In this document: positions 18,532-29,781 of the stretch, piece after piece
How the letters are laid out: every line of letters begins with the position of its first letter
How positions within the stretch are numbered: position 1 is the stretch's first letter
NCBI GenBank assembly: GCA_016185425.1
Contig: JACPNQ010000023.1
Span: 56,774-120,773 of the forward strand
Reading direction: 5' to 3'
Source: Acidobacteriota bacterium
Lineage (GTDB): Bacteria; Acidobacteriota; Terriglobia; Bryobacterales; Bryobacteraceae
DNA: 64,000 nt
Notes under the pieces: model-generated
What the model was told of the DNA's origin: nothing
The model's input: only the letters and a program-made list of their open reading frames with translations
Database searches by the model: none
Translations under genes and position numbers: made by a program

Positions 18532-20062
18532 GGGGTCACTCGCATGTCGCTGCCTGACATCTCAGCGGGCTTTGGTAAGCCTAGCAAACCGAGAATCGTT
18601 GGCGCGATATCGCGAAGCGATCCATCGCCCCGAAGTGCCTGGCGATCGTTGCTCATCACCACGAACGGCACGGGGTTTGTCGTGTGGTAAGTGTGCGGAC
18701 CGCCCGTCACCGGGTCGATCATCGTCTCGGCGTTCCCATGGTCCGCCGTGACAATCCACTGCCCGCCCTTCTCCCGCAACGCCTGGTAAATCCGGCCGAG
18801 CATCGCATCGCAAGTCTCGCACGCCTTCACCGCCGCCTCGAACTTCCCGGAGTGCCCCACCATGTCGGGGTTCGCGAAGTTCACAACGATGACGTCGAAG
18901 TCCTGACGGTCAATCCCTTTCAACACCACATTACAAACGCCCTCGGCGCTCATCTCCGGCATCAGGTCGTAGGTCGCCACTTTCGGCGAAGCCACCATCT
19001 CCCGCTCCTCCCCATCGAACGGCTTCTCCACGCCTCCATTGAAGAAGAACGTCACGTGCGGATACTTCTCCGTCTCCGCCACGCGAAGCTGCTTTGCACC
19101 ATGCCCCGACAGAATTCCGCCCAGAATATTGGTGTGTTTCTCGGGCTTCAAGACAGTGTTCACCTTGAGCGTCTGGTCGTACACCGTCATCGTCGTGTAG
19201 TGCAGCTTTTTCGGCGCCAGCGGCTTGTACGCCACATCGAGTGGATAATCCGTCAGCACCATCGAAAGCTCGCGCCCGCGGTCGGCCCGGAAGTTGAAGA
19301 ACAACACCGCGTCTTCATCCCGCATCAGGCCGGCCGGCTCGCCGCCCTCTGTAATAATCACGACGGGTTCAATAAACTCATCGGTGACGCCATGCTCATA
19401 CGAGGCGCGAATGGCAGCCACCGGATCGGCCGCCTTGTGCCCCTCCCCGGTAACGATGGCGCGAAACGCCTTCTCCACGCGCTCCCACCGTTTGTCCCGG
19501 TCCATCGCGTAGTATCGCCCGGAGACGCTGCCGATCCGGCCAATCCCGATCTCCTTCATCTTCGCCAGCAGCGCTTCCATGAAGCCCGCGCCCATCTGCG
19601 GCGGCGTGTCGCGCCCATCCATGAATGCGTGCACCACCACATCGTCGAGCCCGCTTCTTTGCGCCGCCTCCAGCAGCGCGTAGAGATGCGTGTTGTGCGA
19701 GTGGACCCCGCCGTCGCTCAACAGTCCCAGCAGGTGCAAGCGCCCCCCGCGGGCATGTTCGAAGCATGCCTGAATCGCCGGATCGCCGATCAACGCATCG
19801 TTGCGGACCATCCAGTCGATCCGCGTAATGTCCATCTGAATAATCCGGCCCGACCCGATGTTCAGATGGCCTACTTCGCTGTTCCCCATCTGCCCGTCCG
19901 GCAGGCCCACCCACTCGCCGCTCGTGTTGATTAGCGTGTTCGGAAAGTCGCGGATCAGGCTGTCGAAAACGGGCGTGTTCGCGGCTCGCACCGCATTCCC
20001 CTTAACGGCTGGGGATTCGCCCCAGCCGTCAAGGATGGTCAGGATGACCGGTTTCTTTGCCA

Positions 20063-20063
<1 letters not shown>
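18528..20063 (-). CDS. gpmI: 2,3-bisphosphoglycerate-independent phosphoglycerate mutase
   Basis: 511 residues, the normal length. It interconverts 3- and 2-phosphoglycerate in glycolysis using two manganese ions and a phosphoserine. The N-terminus KPVILTILDGWGESP holds a metal-binding Asp, and 'GQMGNSEVGHLNIGSGR' holds the catalytic serine (NSEVGH, around residue 63). The C-terminal metal site is in 'VTADHGNAETM'. Its ATG shares one base with the enolase stop, so the two consecutive glycolytic enzymes are made from one message. Confidence 0.97.
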
Positions 20064-22028
<1,965 letters not shown>

Positions 22029-22100
22029 TCGCCGCGAGACTCCCTTAAACAATGTGGCGTCCCTATAGAAAGGTGCCGTCGCTAATGTTAACCTGCGGCC

Positions 22101-22313
22101 ATGGCGGGCGAAGTCGTATGCGACGCGCAAGCGTTTTGGAACAAGGCCAAGGGCGCCGGCTGGTCCGATGAAACGACGCGTGCCCGGGCGCGCCAGGAGC
22201 GCGGCGTCGTTCAGATCGGCGGACATTATATGTTCCCCGACGGCAGTTCCCTTCGCGATACCTTTGACGAGCTCGGACGCAAGCTGATCGTGCAGCAACG
22301 CAACCGTACCTGA
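22101..22313 (+). CDS. Small conserved-looking protein, unknown function
   Basis: 70 residues, soluble, no signal. It has a helical first half (DAQAFWNKAKGAGWSDETTR) and then 'GVVQIGGHYMFPDGSSLRDT'. Nothing known is recognised. The ATG at 22101 lacks a strong ribosome site. It sits 60 bases before the PhnP-like hydrolase in the same direction and could be cotranscribed with it. It is kept because it fills a gap in the right strand and has ordinary codon use. Confidence 0.5.
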   Translation: MAGEVVCDAQAFWNKAKGAGWSDETTRARARQERGVVQIGGHYMFPDGSSLRDTFDELGRKLIVQQRNRT

Positions 22314-22372
22314 TCGAAGAATGCCGGGGCCCTTGCTAAAATAAAACGAATGCCCCAACCGAAGGACCCGCA

Positions 22373-23149
22373 GTGAGCCTGATCACCCTCACAGTCCTTG
22401 GTTCCGGCACCAGTGTCGGCGTCCCGTTCATCGGCTGCGATTGCGACGTCTGCACCTCCAAGGACCCCCGCGATAACCGCCTCCGCCCCTCCGTCTGGCT
22501 CCGCTACAACAGTCGCGATGTCGTCATCGACACCACGCCTGACTTCCGCTATCAGGCGCTCCGCGCCCACCTCCCAAAGCTCGACGCCATCCTCCTTACT
22601 CACGGCCACGCCGATCACATCCTCGGCCTCGATGACGTCCGCCCTTACAACTTCCGCCAGTCCGGCACCATCCCCGTCTACGGCAGCCCGGCGACCCTCG
22701 AAATCGTTCGCCGCGTCTTCCAATACGTCTTCTCCGACGAGCGCAACGAAGCCAGCCGTCCCAGGCTCGAAACGATTCCCCTCGATGGCGCTCCCTTCGA
22801 TCTCTTTGAACAACCCATCACACCCATCCCCCTCCTCCACGGTTCCATGTCTGTCTTCGGTTTCCGCGTCGGCAAGCTCGCCTACCTCACCGACCACAGC
22901 CGCATCCCCGAGGAATCCATGCCGCTCCTCGAAGACCTCGATACCCTCTTCCTCGACGCCCTTCGCTACAAGCCGCACCCTACTCACTCCACCGTGGCGC
23001 AGTCGCTCAAAGTGGTCGAAACCCTCGCGCCCCGCGTCACCTACTTCACGCACATCTGCCACGACCTCGGCCATCAGCGCGCCGAAAGCATGCTGCCCGA
23101 TAACGTCCGCCTCGCCTACGACGGCCTCACCGTTACGGTCGACGCCTAA
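22373..23149 (+). CDS. PhnP-like metallo-beta-lactamase-fold hydrolase
   Basis: 258 residues. The zinc-binding motif LLTHGHADHILGLDD (about residues 79-93) and later conserved residues ('LTDHSRIPEES', 'THICHDLGHQ') mark the fold. The N-terminus 'TVLGSGTSVGVPFIGCDCDVC' is typical of the subgroup near PhnP, the phosphoribosyl cyclic phosphate phosphodiesterase. Without other phn genes the substrate is open. The start is GTG with AAGGA about nine bases before it. It is followed six bases later by ribF. Confidence 0.85.
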   Translation: MSLITLTVLGSGTSVGVPFIGCDCDVCTSKDPRDNRLRPSVWLRYNSRDVVIDTTPDFRYQALRAHLPKLDAILLTHGHADHILGLDDVRPYNFRQSGTIPVYGSPATLEIVRRVFQYVFSDERNEASRPRLETIPLDGAPFDLFEQPITPIPLLHGSMSVFGFRVGKLAYLTDHSRIPEESMPLLEDLDTLFLDALRYKPHPTHSTVAQSLKVVETLAPRVTYFTHICHDLGHQRAESMLPDNVRLAYDGLTVTVDA

Positions 23150-23155
23150 CTAGCC

Positions 23156-24112
23156 ATGCAAATCTACCGCTCATTCGCTGATGCCCAAGGTCAATTCGGC
23201 CCGTGCGCCCTCACCATCGGCAACTTCGACGGCACCCACCTCGCCCACCAGGCGCTCTTCCGGGAGGTCGCTCTCCTCGCCAAGGCGCGTAACTGGCTGC
23301 CCGCCGCTCTCACGTTCGACCCCCATCCCGCTTACGTCGTCGCCCCCGCCAACGCTCCCAAGCGCATCACCAGCTTCGAGCAGCGCGCCGAAGTGATGGC
23401 GGCTTGCGGCATCGAGAAGGTCCTCATTCTTCCCTTCAACCTCGATCTCTCCCGCGTCTCGCCGCGCTCCTTCGTCCGCGATATCCTCGTCGACGCCCTC
23501 CACACCAAAGCCATCGTCGTCGGCGATAACTTCCGCTTCGGCCACAAACACGCCGGTGACATGCACCTCCTCGCCGAGCTCGGCATTGAACTCGGCTTCT
23601 CCACCCACATTGAGCCCGCCATCACCTCCCGCTACGGCGTCATCTCATCCACTCTTGTCCGCCAGGCTGTCGGCTTAGGCCGCATGGCCATGGCCACTCG
23701 CTTACTCGGCCGCCCTTACGCGCTCACCGGCGCCATCGTCACCGGCCATGGGATCGGGTCCAGGCAGACCGTTCCCACGCTCAACATCGAGCCCTCCACC
23801 GAAGTCCTTCCTCCGGAAGGCGTCTACATCACCCGAACCAGGGATCTCGACGCCATTCGCTCCTGGAACTCGATCACCAACATCGGACGGCGGCCCACTT
23901 TCAACGGCGACCGCCTCACCATCGAAACGTTTCTGCTCGACCCCTATGACGGCCAAACCCCGGCACGCATCGAGGTCCAGCTCATGCGCCGCGTTCGCGA
24001 CGAAAAGAAGTTTGAGTCGCCCGAAGCCCTGAAAACCCAGATCTTTCGCGATGTCGCCCGCGCGCAAGCCTACCACCGCAGGGTCGCCAGATGGCGGCCC
24101 TCTTTATACTAG
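23156..24112 (+). CDS. ribF: Bifunctional riboflavin kinase / FAD synthetase
   Basis: 318 residues. The N-terminal adenylyltransferase domain has the nucleotidyl-transferase motif ALTIGNFDGTHLAHQALF (residues 18-35, with GNFDG-x-H-x-x-H). The C-terminal flavokinase domain starts around residue 185, with 'GHGIGSRQTVPTLNIEP' (GxGxGRxxGxPTAN-like) and 'PEGVYITRT'. It makes FMN and then FAD from riboflavin and ATP. Length and domain order are standard. Confidence 0.94.
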   Translation: MQIYRSFADAQGQFGPCALTIGNFDGTHLAHQALFREVALLAKARNWLPAALTFDPHPAYVVAPANAPKRITSFEQRAEVMAACGIEKVLILPFNLDLSRVSPRSFVRDILVDALHTKAIVVGDNFRFGHKHAGDMHLLAELGIELGFSTHIEPAITSRYGVISSTLVRQAVGLGRMAMATRLLGRPYALTGAIVTGHGIGSRQTVPTLNIEPSTEVLPPEGVYITRTRDLDAIRSWNSITNIGRRPTFNGDRLTIETFLLDPYDGQTPARIEVQLMRRVRDEKKFESPEALKTQIFRDVARAQAYHRRVARWRPSLY

Positions 24113-24135
24113 AAACAGGAGTTCTCCTCAACAAC

Positions 24136-25131
24136 ATGAGCATTTCAGAAGGTAAACGGAAACATCTCGTCGCCCTCTCCGACGAGCGCGGCGTCATCGC
24201 CGCGGCCGCCATGGATCAGCGCGGCAGCCTCCAAAAGTCCATCGCTGCCGCCAAAGGCATCGCCACCAACGATGTCACCCAGGAGATGATGGAAGAGTTC
24301 AAAGTCGCCGTCAGCAAGGTTCTCACCCCCCACGCCAGCGCCATCCTCCTCGACCCCGAGTACGGTCTCCCCGCCGCGGCCGCACGCTCGAAAAACGCCG
24401 GCCTCCTTTTGGCCTATGAAGCCACCGGGTATGACAACAGCCAGCCCGGCCGCCTGCCTGACCTCCTGCCCCACGTCTCCGCCAAGCGCATCAAGGACAT
24501 GGGCGGCGATGCCGTCAAGATCCTCATCTACTACACGCCATTCGAAGATCCTTCGATCAACGACATCAAGCACGCCTTCATCGAACGCATCGGCTCCGAG
24601 TGCGAGGACCAGGAGATCCCCTTCTTCCTCGAATTCGTCGGCTATGACCCGAAGGGCGGCGACGAGAAGGGCATCGAGTTCGCCAAGATCAAGCCCCAGG
24701 TCGTCATCGGCAGCATGACGGAATTCACCAAGCCGCACTACAAAGTGGACGTGCTGAAAGTGGAAGTCCCCGTCAATGCCAACTTCGTCGAAGGCAGTTC
24801 GGTCTATAAGGGCCAGACCGCGCAGACGCGCTCGGAAGCGCTGGCTCTCTACCGCCAGGCGGCCGACGTCACCTCGAAGCCGTTCATCTACCTGAGCGCC
24901 GGCGTCTCCAACGCCGAATTCAACGAGAGCCTTGCCATGGCCGCCGAAGCCGGCACTGACTTTAGCGGCGTCCTCTGCGGCCGCGCGACGTGGAAGGAAG
25001 GCATCCCGGTCTACGGCAAGCAGGGTGTCAAGGCGCTGGAAGATTGGCTCGCCACCGAAGGCGTGAAGAACATCAACGCCGTCAACGCCAGCCTGGCTCC
25101 CGCCAAGTCGGTTTTCACCCGCCTCAGCTAA
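24136..25131 (+). CDS. lacD: Tagatose 1,6-diphosphate aldolase (LacD class I)
   Basis: 331 residues. It cleaves tagatose 1,6-bisphosphate to glyceraldehyde 3-phosphate and dihydroxyacetone phosphate through a Schiff base. Visible marks are 'AAMDQRGSLQKSI' near residue 20, the lysine-containing 'DVLKVEVPVNANFVEG' around residue 205 (candidate Schiff-base lysine), and 'GVLCGRATWKEGIPVYG'. An open frame runs upstream into ribF, but MSISEGKRKHLV at 24136 is the family start. No other tagatose-pathway gene is nearby, so it may work on related sugar phosphates. Confidence 0.87.
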   Translation: MSISEGKRKHLVALSDERGVIAAAAMDQRGSLQKSIAAAKGIATNDVTQEMMEEFKVAVSKVLTPHASAILLDPEYGLPAAAARSKNAGLLLAYEATGYDNSQPGRLPDLLPHVSAKRIKDMGGDAVKILIYYTPFEDPSINDIKHAFIERIGSECEDQEIPFFLEFVGYDPKGGDEKGIEFAKIKPQVVIGSMTEFTKPHYKVDVLKVEVPVNANFVEGSSVYKGQTAQTRSEALALYRQAADVTSKPFIYLSAGVSNAEFNESLAMAAEAGTDFSGVLCGRATWKEGIPVYGKQGVKALEDWLATEGVKNINAVNASLAPAKSVFTRLS

Positions 25132-25155
25132 GCGTCTCGCGGCAACTCACCCCAC

Positions 25156-25182
25156 GGGGACATTCGCGCAGCGTGTGTCCCC
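25156..25182. repeat. Stem-loop downstream of lacD (possible REP-like element)
   Basis: GGGGACA at 25156-25162 pairs perfectly with TGTCCCC at 25176-25182 around a 13-base loop that is itself GC-rich. There is no T-run on either strand, so it is a poor intrinsic terminator. It lies between the convergent lacD and the broken Uma2 gene, where REP-type palindromes often sit. Only one copy is seen in the window. Confidence 0.4.
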
Positions 25183-25202
25183 GGACGCCGAACTCGTCCG
25201 CC

Positions 25203-25778
25203 TCACCCTTCAAGCGGATTCCAGATCTTAGCCAGGTCCAACACAAATCCCGCCACTGGCCCTTCCCCCGCCACCGAATCTACATTGGAAAGCGTCTCCA
25301 CTTCGCGCCCAGGCCTGTAAATCGAGACCGAACGAGTCTCCGGATCGATCAGCCACCCCAACTGCGCCCCGTTGGCCACGTACTCTTCCATCTTCTCGCG
25401 CGGCTGCGGCATCCGATTACTCCTTGACCGGAGTTCGATAACGAAATCGGGACACAGGCGCCAGAATGATTCCAGACTAGCCGGATCCAGTTGCTCAATG
25501 CGAGACTGCTAGGTCCACGATGCGGTCGGCGAACGGCGAGCGCCATTCGGCATGATGAACCCGGCCGACGAGCCGCACACCACCCCGCGGCGATCCGTCT
25601 CAGCCCATTCGCACAGCCTGCTTCCAATGCTGCCGCCCCGAATTCCGTCTATCGGGTACGCGGGCTCCGCGATAATGAGATCCCCATCCGCGGACAGCTC
25701 CAGAAAAAGGTCCGGGCATTCGCGGTACAGCGCCTCAAACTCCTCGTCGCTGACGCGAGCTCCATTCCGTCCCTGCAT
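25203..25778 (-). pseudogene. Uma2-family (DUF820) nuclease gene with one in-frame TAG
   Basis: A 192-codon frame starting MQGRNGARVSDEEFEAL matches Uma2-family proteins from end to end. It has 'CPDLFLELSADGDLIIAEP', 'FIMPNGARRSPTASW', 'LCPDFVIELRSRSNRM' (the catalytic-type Asp and Glu) and 'NGAQLGWLIDPETRSVSIYRPG'. The only fault is a TAG at 25509-25511, just after ASWT; the downstream codons continue in the same frame with good similarity. Uma2 genes are multi-copy in several phyla and have a PD-(D/E)XK nuclease-like fold. The loss looks recent. A shorter product could start at the ATG at 25412, but it would lack half the fold. Confidence 0.85.
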
Positions 25779-25783
25779 TCTAC

Positions 25784-27016
25784 TTACGTCTCCACCAACT
25801 CCGGCGCCTTACTCAAATCCACCCCCTCCCATCGCGCGACCACTGCCGTCGCCAGACAATTCCCCAACACATTCACCGAAGTCCGCGCCATATCCAACAC
25901 CGCGTCGATCCCCAGAATGAGCGTTATCCCCTCCGCCGGAATGCTGAACGTCGAAATCGTCCCCGACAGGATCACCAGCGATGCGCGCGGCACGCCCGCC
26001 ACACCCTTACTCGTTAACATCAAAGTCAACATCATCAGCAACTGCTGTGTCCAGGTCAGCTCAATCCCCGCCACCTGCGCGCAAAACACAGACGCGCCCG
26101 ACAGATACAACGTCGTCCCATCCAGGTTGAAGCTGTACCCCGTCGGCAGCACGAAGCTCACGATATGCTTCGGCACACCGAACTTCTCCATATTCTCAAG
26201 CGCCTTCGGCAGCGCCGCCTCGCTCGACGCCGTCGAAAATGCAATCAGCCAAGGCTCTTTCACCGCATTGATAAACCGCATCATCGGAATCCGGCAGACC
26301 ACAATCACAGTCCCCAACACGAGCAGCACGAAAACCAGCAGCGCCGCATACATCGTCACCAACAGCTTGCCCAGTGTGAACAGTACGCCCAGGCCCTTTG
26401 TCCCGACAGTGACCGCGATCGCCGCGCCGACACCGATCGGCGCGAGCATCATCACATACCGCGTGTATTGAAACATCACCTCCGCTAGTGACTCGCACCA
26501 CTCCACAATCGGCTTCGACCTATCCCCAATCGCCGTGCATGCCGCGCCAAAAATAAAACAGAAAACCACAAGCTGCAGCACTTCCCCCTTCGCCATCGCG
26601 TCCACAACGCTCTGCGGGAAGGTATGCTCCAGAATCTCGGCAACCGTCGGTGGCGGTTTAATCGGCGCGGCAGGCGCCGCGGCCGCCGGTGCATCGGCAT
26701 GTTGTCCGACACCGGGCCGGATAATATTCACCGCGCCCAACCCCAGAAATAGCGCCACCGTGGTCACGATCTCGAAGTACAAAATCGCCTTGCCGCCCAC
26801 CCGCCCCATCGTCTTCACATTCCCCGACGCCGCGATGCCGTAAACCAGCGTCGCGAACAGCAGCGGCGCGATAATGCTCTTGATCAGCTTCAGGAAAATG
26901 TTGCTTGCCGGCGTCAGCTCTTTCGCCACGTCCGGCGCAACAACACCGAGCGTCACACCTGCCGCCATCGCAATAAAAATCCACGTCGTCGCGGATATCC
27001 TGCCGAGAATTCCCAT
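25784..27016 (-). CDS. Dicarboxylate/amino acid:cation symporter (DAACS family)
   Basis: 410 residues with eight helices and two re-entrant hairpins. Family marks are a serine-rich hairpin 'IAFSTASSEAALPKAL' (about residue 265), 'GYSFNLDGTTLYLSGA' with the NxDGT sodium-binding motif, and 'GVPRASLVIL'. It takes up glutamate, aspartate or C4-dicarboxylates with sodium or protons. A proline/alanine-rich loop (around residues 105-122) is longer than in GltP. It directly follows nadK at the end of the xseB-ispA-tlyA-nadK run. The specific substrate is not clear. Confidence 0.9.
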   Translation of the reverse strand: MGILGRISATTWIFIAMAAGVTLGVVAPDVAKELTPASNIFLKLIKSIIAPLLFATLVYGIAASGNVKTMGRVGGKAILYFEIVTTVALFLGLGAVNIIRPGVGQHADAPAAAAPAAPIKPPPTVAEILEHTFPQSVVDAMAKGEVLQLVVFCFIFGAACTAIGDRSKPIVEWCESLAEVMFQYTRYVMMLAPIGVGAAIAVTVGTKGLGVLFTLGKLLVTMYAALLVFVLLVLGTVIVVCRIPMMRFINAVKEPWLIAFSTASSEAALPKALENMEKFGVPKHIVSFVLPTGYSFNLDGTTLYLSGASVFCAQVAGIELTWTQQLLMMLTLMLTSKGVAGVPRASLVILSGTISTFSIPAEGITLILGIDAVLDMARTSVNVLGNCLATAVVARWEGVDLSKAPELVET

Positions 27017-27880
27017 CTATCGTTCTCCCCATTTCAGTTTTTGACGGAGGACATCAAAAAATAACATCTTCGGGGGCCGGACGAGTTGCAACGTGTGCTC
27101 CGAACTGCGGCAGACCACGCGGTCTCCTCGCTTGAGAGGCTGTCCCACCTGGCCGTCTACGGTGAGATAGATCTCCTCGTCCTCACTGCGCGCCCACACG
27201 GTGATCCCGCTCGAATCCGGCACAATCACTGGGCGATTCGTCAACATGTGCGGGCAGATCGGGGTGATGGTCAACGCGGCCACCTGCGGAAAAATGATCG
27301 GTCCGCCCGCTGCCAGCGAATAGGCCGTCGACCCCGTCGGAGTCGATATGATCAGCCCGTCCGCTTTGTACTTACAAATGAAATGCTTGTCCCAATAAAC
27401 CTCAAGGTCGATCACGCGCGCCAGTGCCATCTTCGTCAGCACCACATCGTTCAACGCCGTGTAGTCCGCCACGCGCTCCCCGCCGCGATGCACCTCGCAG
27501 TGCAGCATCCGCCGGATCCCGATCCTGTGCTCGCCCCGCAGCGCCCGCTCCAGTTCGGGAAACAACTGGTCCACTGTGATCGCTGTCAGAAAGCCCAGGC
27601 TGCCCAGGTTTACCGCGAACAGCGGGATCTCGCGTCCATTAATCGCCCGCGCCGCCGACAGCAGCGTCCCATCGCCGCCCAGCACAATCAACAACTGCGT
27701 CCCGTCCGGCACCTGCTCGCGCACGAATCCATCCGCCCGGCTCAGGTACTGCGCCGACACTTCGTCCAGTCGAACCGCCACACCCCGCTCACCGAGCCAC
27801 GCAATCAGCCGCTCCAATACCTCCGGCGCCGACTCTACGTTCGGCTTCGATAGAATTCCGATCGTCTTAATGTCTGGCAT
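27017..27880 (-). CDS. nadK: NAD kinase
   Basis: 287 residues. It phosphorylates NAD to NADP. Diagnostic motifs are LIVLGGDGTLLSAARA (GGDGT, around residue 65-80), 'NLGSLGFLT' and 'DGLIISTPTGSTAYSLAAGG'. The frame is open upstream, but the ATG at 27880 gives the standard start (MPDIKTIGILSKPN). The start lies 14 bases inside the end of tlyA, an overlap seen in many bacteria for this gene pair. Confidence 0.95.
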   Translation of the reverse strand: MPDIKTIGILSKPNVESAPEVLERLIAWLGERGVAVRLDEVSAQYLSRADGFVREQVPDGTQLLIVLGGDGTLLSAARAINGREIPLFAVNLGSLGFLTAITVDQLFPELERALRGEHRIGIRRMLHCEVHRGGERVADYTALNDVVLTKMALARVIDLEVYWDKHFICKYKADGLIISTPTGSTAYSLAAGGPIIFPQVAALTITPICPHMLTNRPVIVPDSSGITVWARSEDEEIYLTVDGQVGQPLKRGDRVVCRSSEHTLQLVRPPKMLFFDVLRQKLKWGER

Positions 27881-28598
27881 ACAGCAGGAACTCCTTGTTC
27901 CCCTCCGCGCCGAGTATCGGGCTCTCGATCCACTCCGTCCGGTACCCCAGCCCTCCCGCCGCGCCAGCCACGCGGTCGATCGCCTGCTGATGCAGCACGG
28001 CGTCGCGGACAATCCCGCCCTTTCCGACCTGTTCGCGTCCCACTTCAAATTGCGGCTTCACGAGAATGACCAGTCCGCCATCTTCGCACAGTAGCGGCGG
28101 CAATACGGGAAGAATTAACGTCACAGATATGAAACTGACATCGCAAACCGCCAGCCGCGCCCGCTCCGCCACGTCCCCCGGTTGCAGGTGCCGCGCGTTC
28201 ACACCCTCACGCAATACCACTCGCGGATCGTTCCGCAGCTTCCAATCCATCTGCGCTGTGCCGACATCGAAGGCATACACGCGCGCCGCGCCGCGCTGCA
28301 GCAGGCAGTCGGTAAATCCGCCCGTCGACGACCCGACATCCAGGCAAATCCACCCTTCCGGATCGATCGCCCAATGCTCCAGCGCCTTCGCCATCTTGAA
28401 TCCGCCGCGGCTCACATACGGAGGCGGCGCGGCCACTTCCACGGCCGCGCCGGCGTCAATCTCCTTACCTGCCTTGTCGGACCGCTGACCGTTCACCTTC
28501 ACCTGCCCGGCCAGTATCAGGGCTTTCGCCTTCTCGCGGGATTCGGCCAGACCGCGCTCACAAAGTAGCTGATCCAGACGCATCCGCGGAGTCTTCAT
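27867..28598 (-). CDS. tlyA: TlyA family rRNA (cytidine-2'-O)-methyltransferase
   Basis: 243 residues. An S4 RNA-binding domain comes first (MRLDQLLCERGLAESREKAK, residues 6-25), then an FtsJ-type SAM-dependent methyltransferase. The SAM motif is 'CLDVGSSTGGFTDCLLQRGA' (residues 82-101), and the catalytic lysines appear in 'GGFKMAKAL' and 'LVKPQFE'. Relatives methylate ribose in 16S and 23S rRNA and affect capreomycin sensitivity. It overlaps ispA by four bases and nadK by 14. Confidence 0.93.
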   Translation of the reverse strand: MKTPRMRLDQLLCERGLAESREKAKALILAGQVKVNGQRSDKAGKEIDAGAAVEVAAPPPYVSRGGFKMAKALEHWAIDPEGWICLDVGSSTGGFTDCLLQRGAARVYAFDVGTAQMDWKLRNDPRVVLREGVNARHLQPGDVAERARLAVCDVSFISVTLILPVLPPLLCEDGGLVILVKPQFEVGREQVGKGGIVRDAVLHQQAIDRVAGAAGGLGYRTEWIESPILGAEGNKEFLLYARH

Positions 28599-29479
28599 GC
28601 CTTGCGCTTCACAATGAAATCGGCCAATTCCCGCAGCGGCGCCGCCGCGTCTCCAAACGGATCCAGTGCCGCGTGCGCCGCCAGCCGCTCCTGCTCCGCC
28701 ATCGCTTTCGACTGCTCCAGCCCATATACCGCCGGAAACGTAATCTTTTGCTGCGCTTGGTCCTTCCCCGCCGTCTTGCCCAGAGTCTCCGACGACTCTT
28801 CCACATCCAGAACGTCATCGACAATCTGAAACGCCAGCCCCATGTGCTCGCCATACCGGGTCAACGCATCGAGTTGTTCCGCCGTCGCCCCGGCATAGAT
28901 CGCCCCCATCCGCACGCTCACCCGCAACAGCGCCCCGGTCTTCGCGCGATGGATCGCCTCCAACAGTTCCGCCGTCGGCGTCTGCCTCTCGCCTTCAATG
29001 TCATGCACCTGCCCGCCGATCATCCCGCCCACCGTCCCGGATGCCGTCGCCAACTCCGCCACCAGTTTCGCCCGCACCGGTTCGCTCGCGCCCGGCAGCT
29101 TACCCAGCACTTCAAACGCCAGTGTCAACAGCGAGTCCCCCGCCAATATCGCCATCGCCTCGCCAAAGACCACATGATTCGTCGGCCGCCCGCGCCGCAA
29201 GTCGTCGTTGTCCAGCGCCGGCAGATCGTCGTGGATCAGCGAGTACGTGTGGATCATCTCCAATGTGCACGCGGCGTCTTCAATACCCGCCGGAGCGGCG
29301 CCCAACGCCTCTGCCGCGCCCATGCAAAGGACCGGCCGGATTCGCTTGCCGCCGGCAAACAGGCTATACCGCATCGCCCGGTGGATCGTTTGAGGAGCTA
29401 CCGTTTCGGCCGGCACCCAACGCTCCAGGGCGGCCTCCACCCGCGCAATGCGGGCGGAAAGATATTCTTTGAGGTTCAT
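28595..29479 (-). CDS. ispA: Polyprenyl diphosphate synthase (farnesyl/geranylgeranyl type)
   Basis: 294 residues. The first aspartate-rich motif is HDDLPALDNDDLRRGRPT (about residues 88-105), and the second is 'IVDDVLDVEESSE'. Both bind magnesium and the diphosphates. It builds C15-C20 isoprenoid chains from IPP and DMAPP. The start at 29479 is set by the usual N-terminus MNLKEYLSARIARVEAAL and by the four-base overlap with xseB. The xseB-ispA order is conserved in many phyla, where dxs often follows; here tlyA follows instead. Confidence 0.93.
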   Translation of the reverse strand: MNLKEYLSARIARVEAALERWVPAETVAPQTIHRAMRYSLFAGGKRIRPVLCMGAAEALGAAPAGIEDAACTLEMIHTYSLIHDDLPALDNDDLRRGRPTNHVVFGEAMAILAGDSLLTLAFEVLGKLPGASEPVRAKLVAELATASGTVGGMIGGQVHDIEGERQTPTAELLEAIHRAKTGALLRVSVRMGAIYAGATAEQLDALTRYGEHMGLAFQIVDDVLDVEESSETLGKTAGKDQAQQKITFPAVYGLEQSKAMAEQERLAAHAALDPFGDAAAPLRELADFIVKRKA

Positions 29480-29718
29480 TCTTTCGTCGGGTCGAATGGC
29501 TCTGCCTCGGTCTTGTCGCCACGCTTCAGCAGGATCTCCACGCGCGTCTCCGCGTCGTCCAGTTCCTTCCGGCAACGATCGCTCAACGCCACTCCGCGCT
29601 CAAAAACCTGGATCGCCTTCTCCAATGGCAGTTCGCCGGACTCCAGCTCTTTCACAACAGCTTCCAGGTCCGCCAGACCCTGCTCAAAATTCCAGTCCGC
29701 GCGCGGTTCTTCAGGCAT
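29476..29718 (-). CDS. xseB: Exodeoxyribonuclease VII small subunit
   Basis: 80 residues, a two-helix hairpin with the family core 'NFEQGLADLEAVVKELESGE' and 'LPLEKAIQVFERGVAL'. It binds XseA to form exonuclease VII, which degrades single-stranded DNA. The xseA gene is not in the window. It heads the xseB-ispA-tlyA-nadK-symporter run and is divergent from the gene at 29782. Confidence 0.94.
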   Translation of the reverse strand: MPEEPRADWNFEQGLADLEAVVKELESGELPLEKAIQVFERGVALSDRCRKELDDAETRVEILLKRGDKTEAEPFDPTKE

Positions 29719-29781
29719 CCTTTAGGGTATTGTAACGCGGCCCGTCCGCCGCCCCCCATGGCAGCGGGGTAGCATAAGGCA

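Noticed and set aside
18684..19934. 416-codon open frame on + within gpmI
   Set aside because: Antisense to phosphoglycerate mutase, whose catalytic motifs are complete. The His/Arg-rich product is typical of a shadow frame.
28673..29725. 350-codon open frame on + across ispA and xseB
   Set aside because: Antisense to two conserved enzymes with an Arg-rich product; no supporting evidence.
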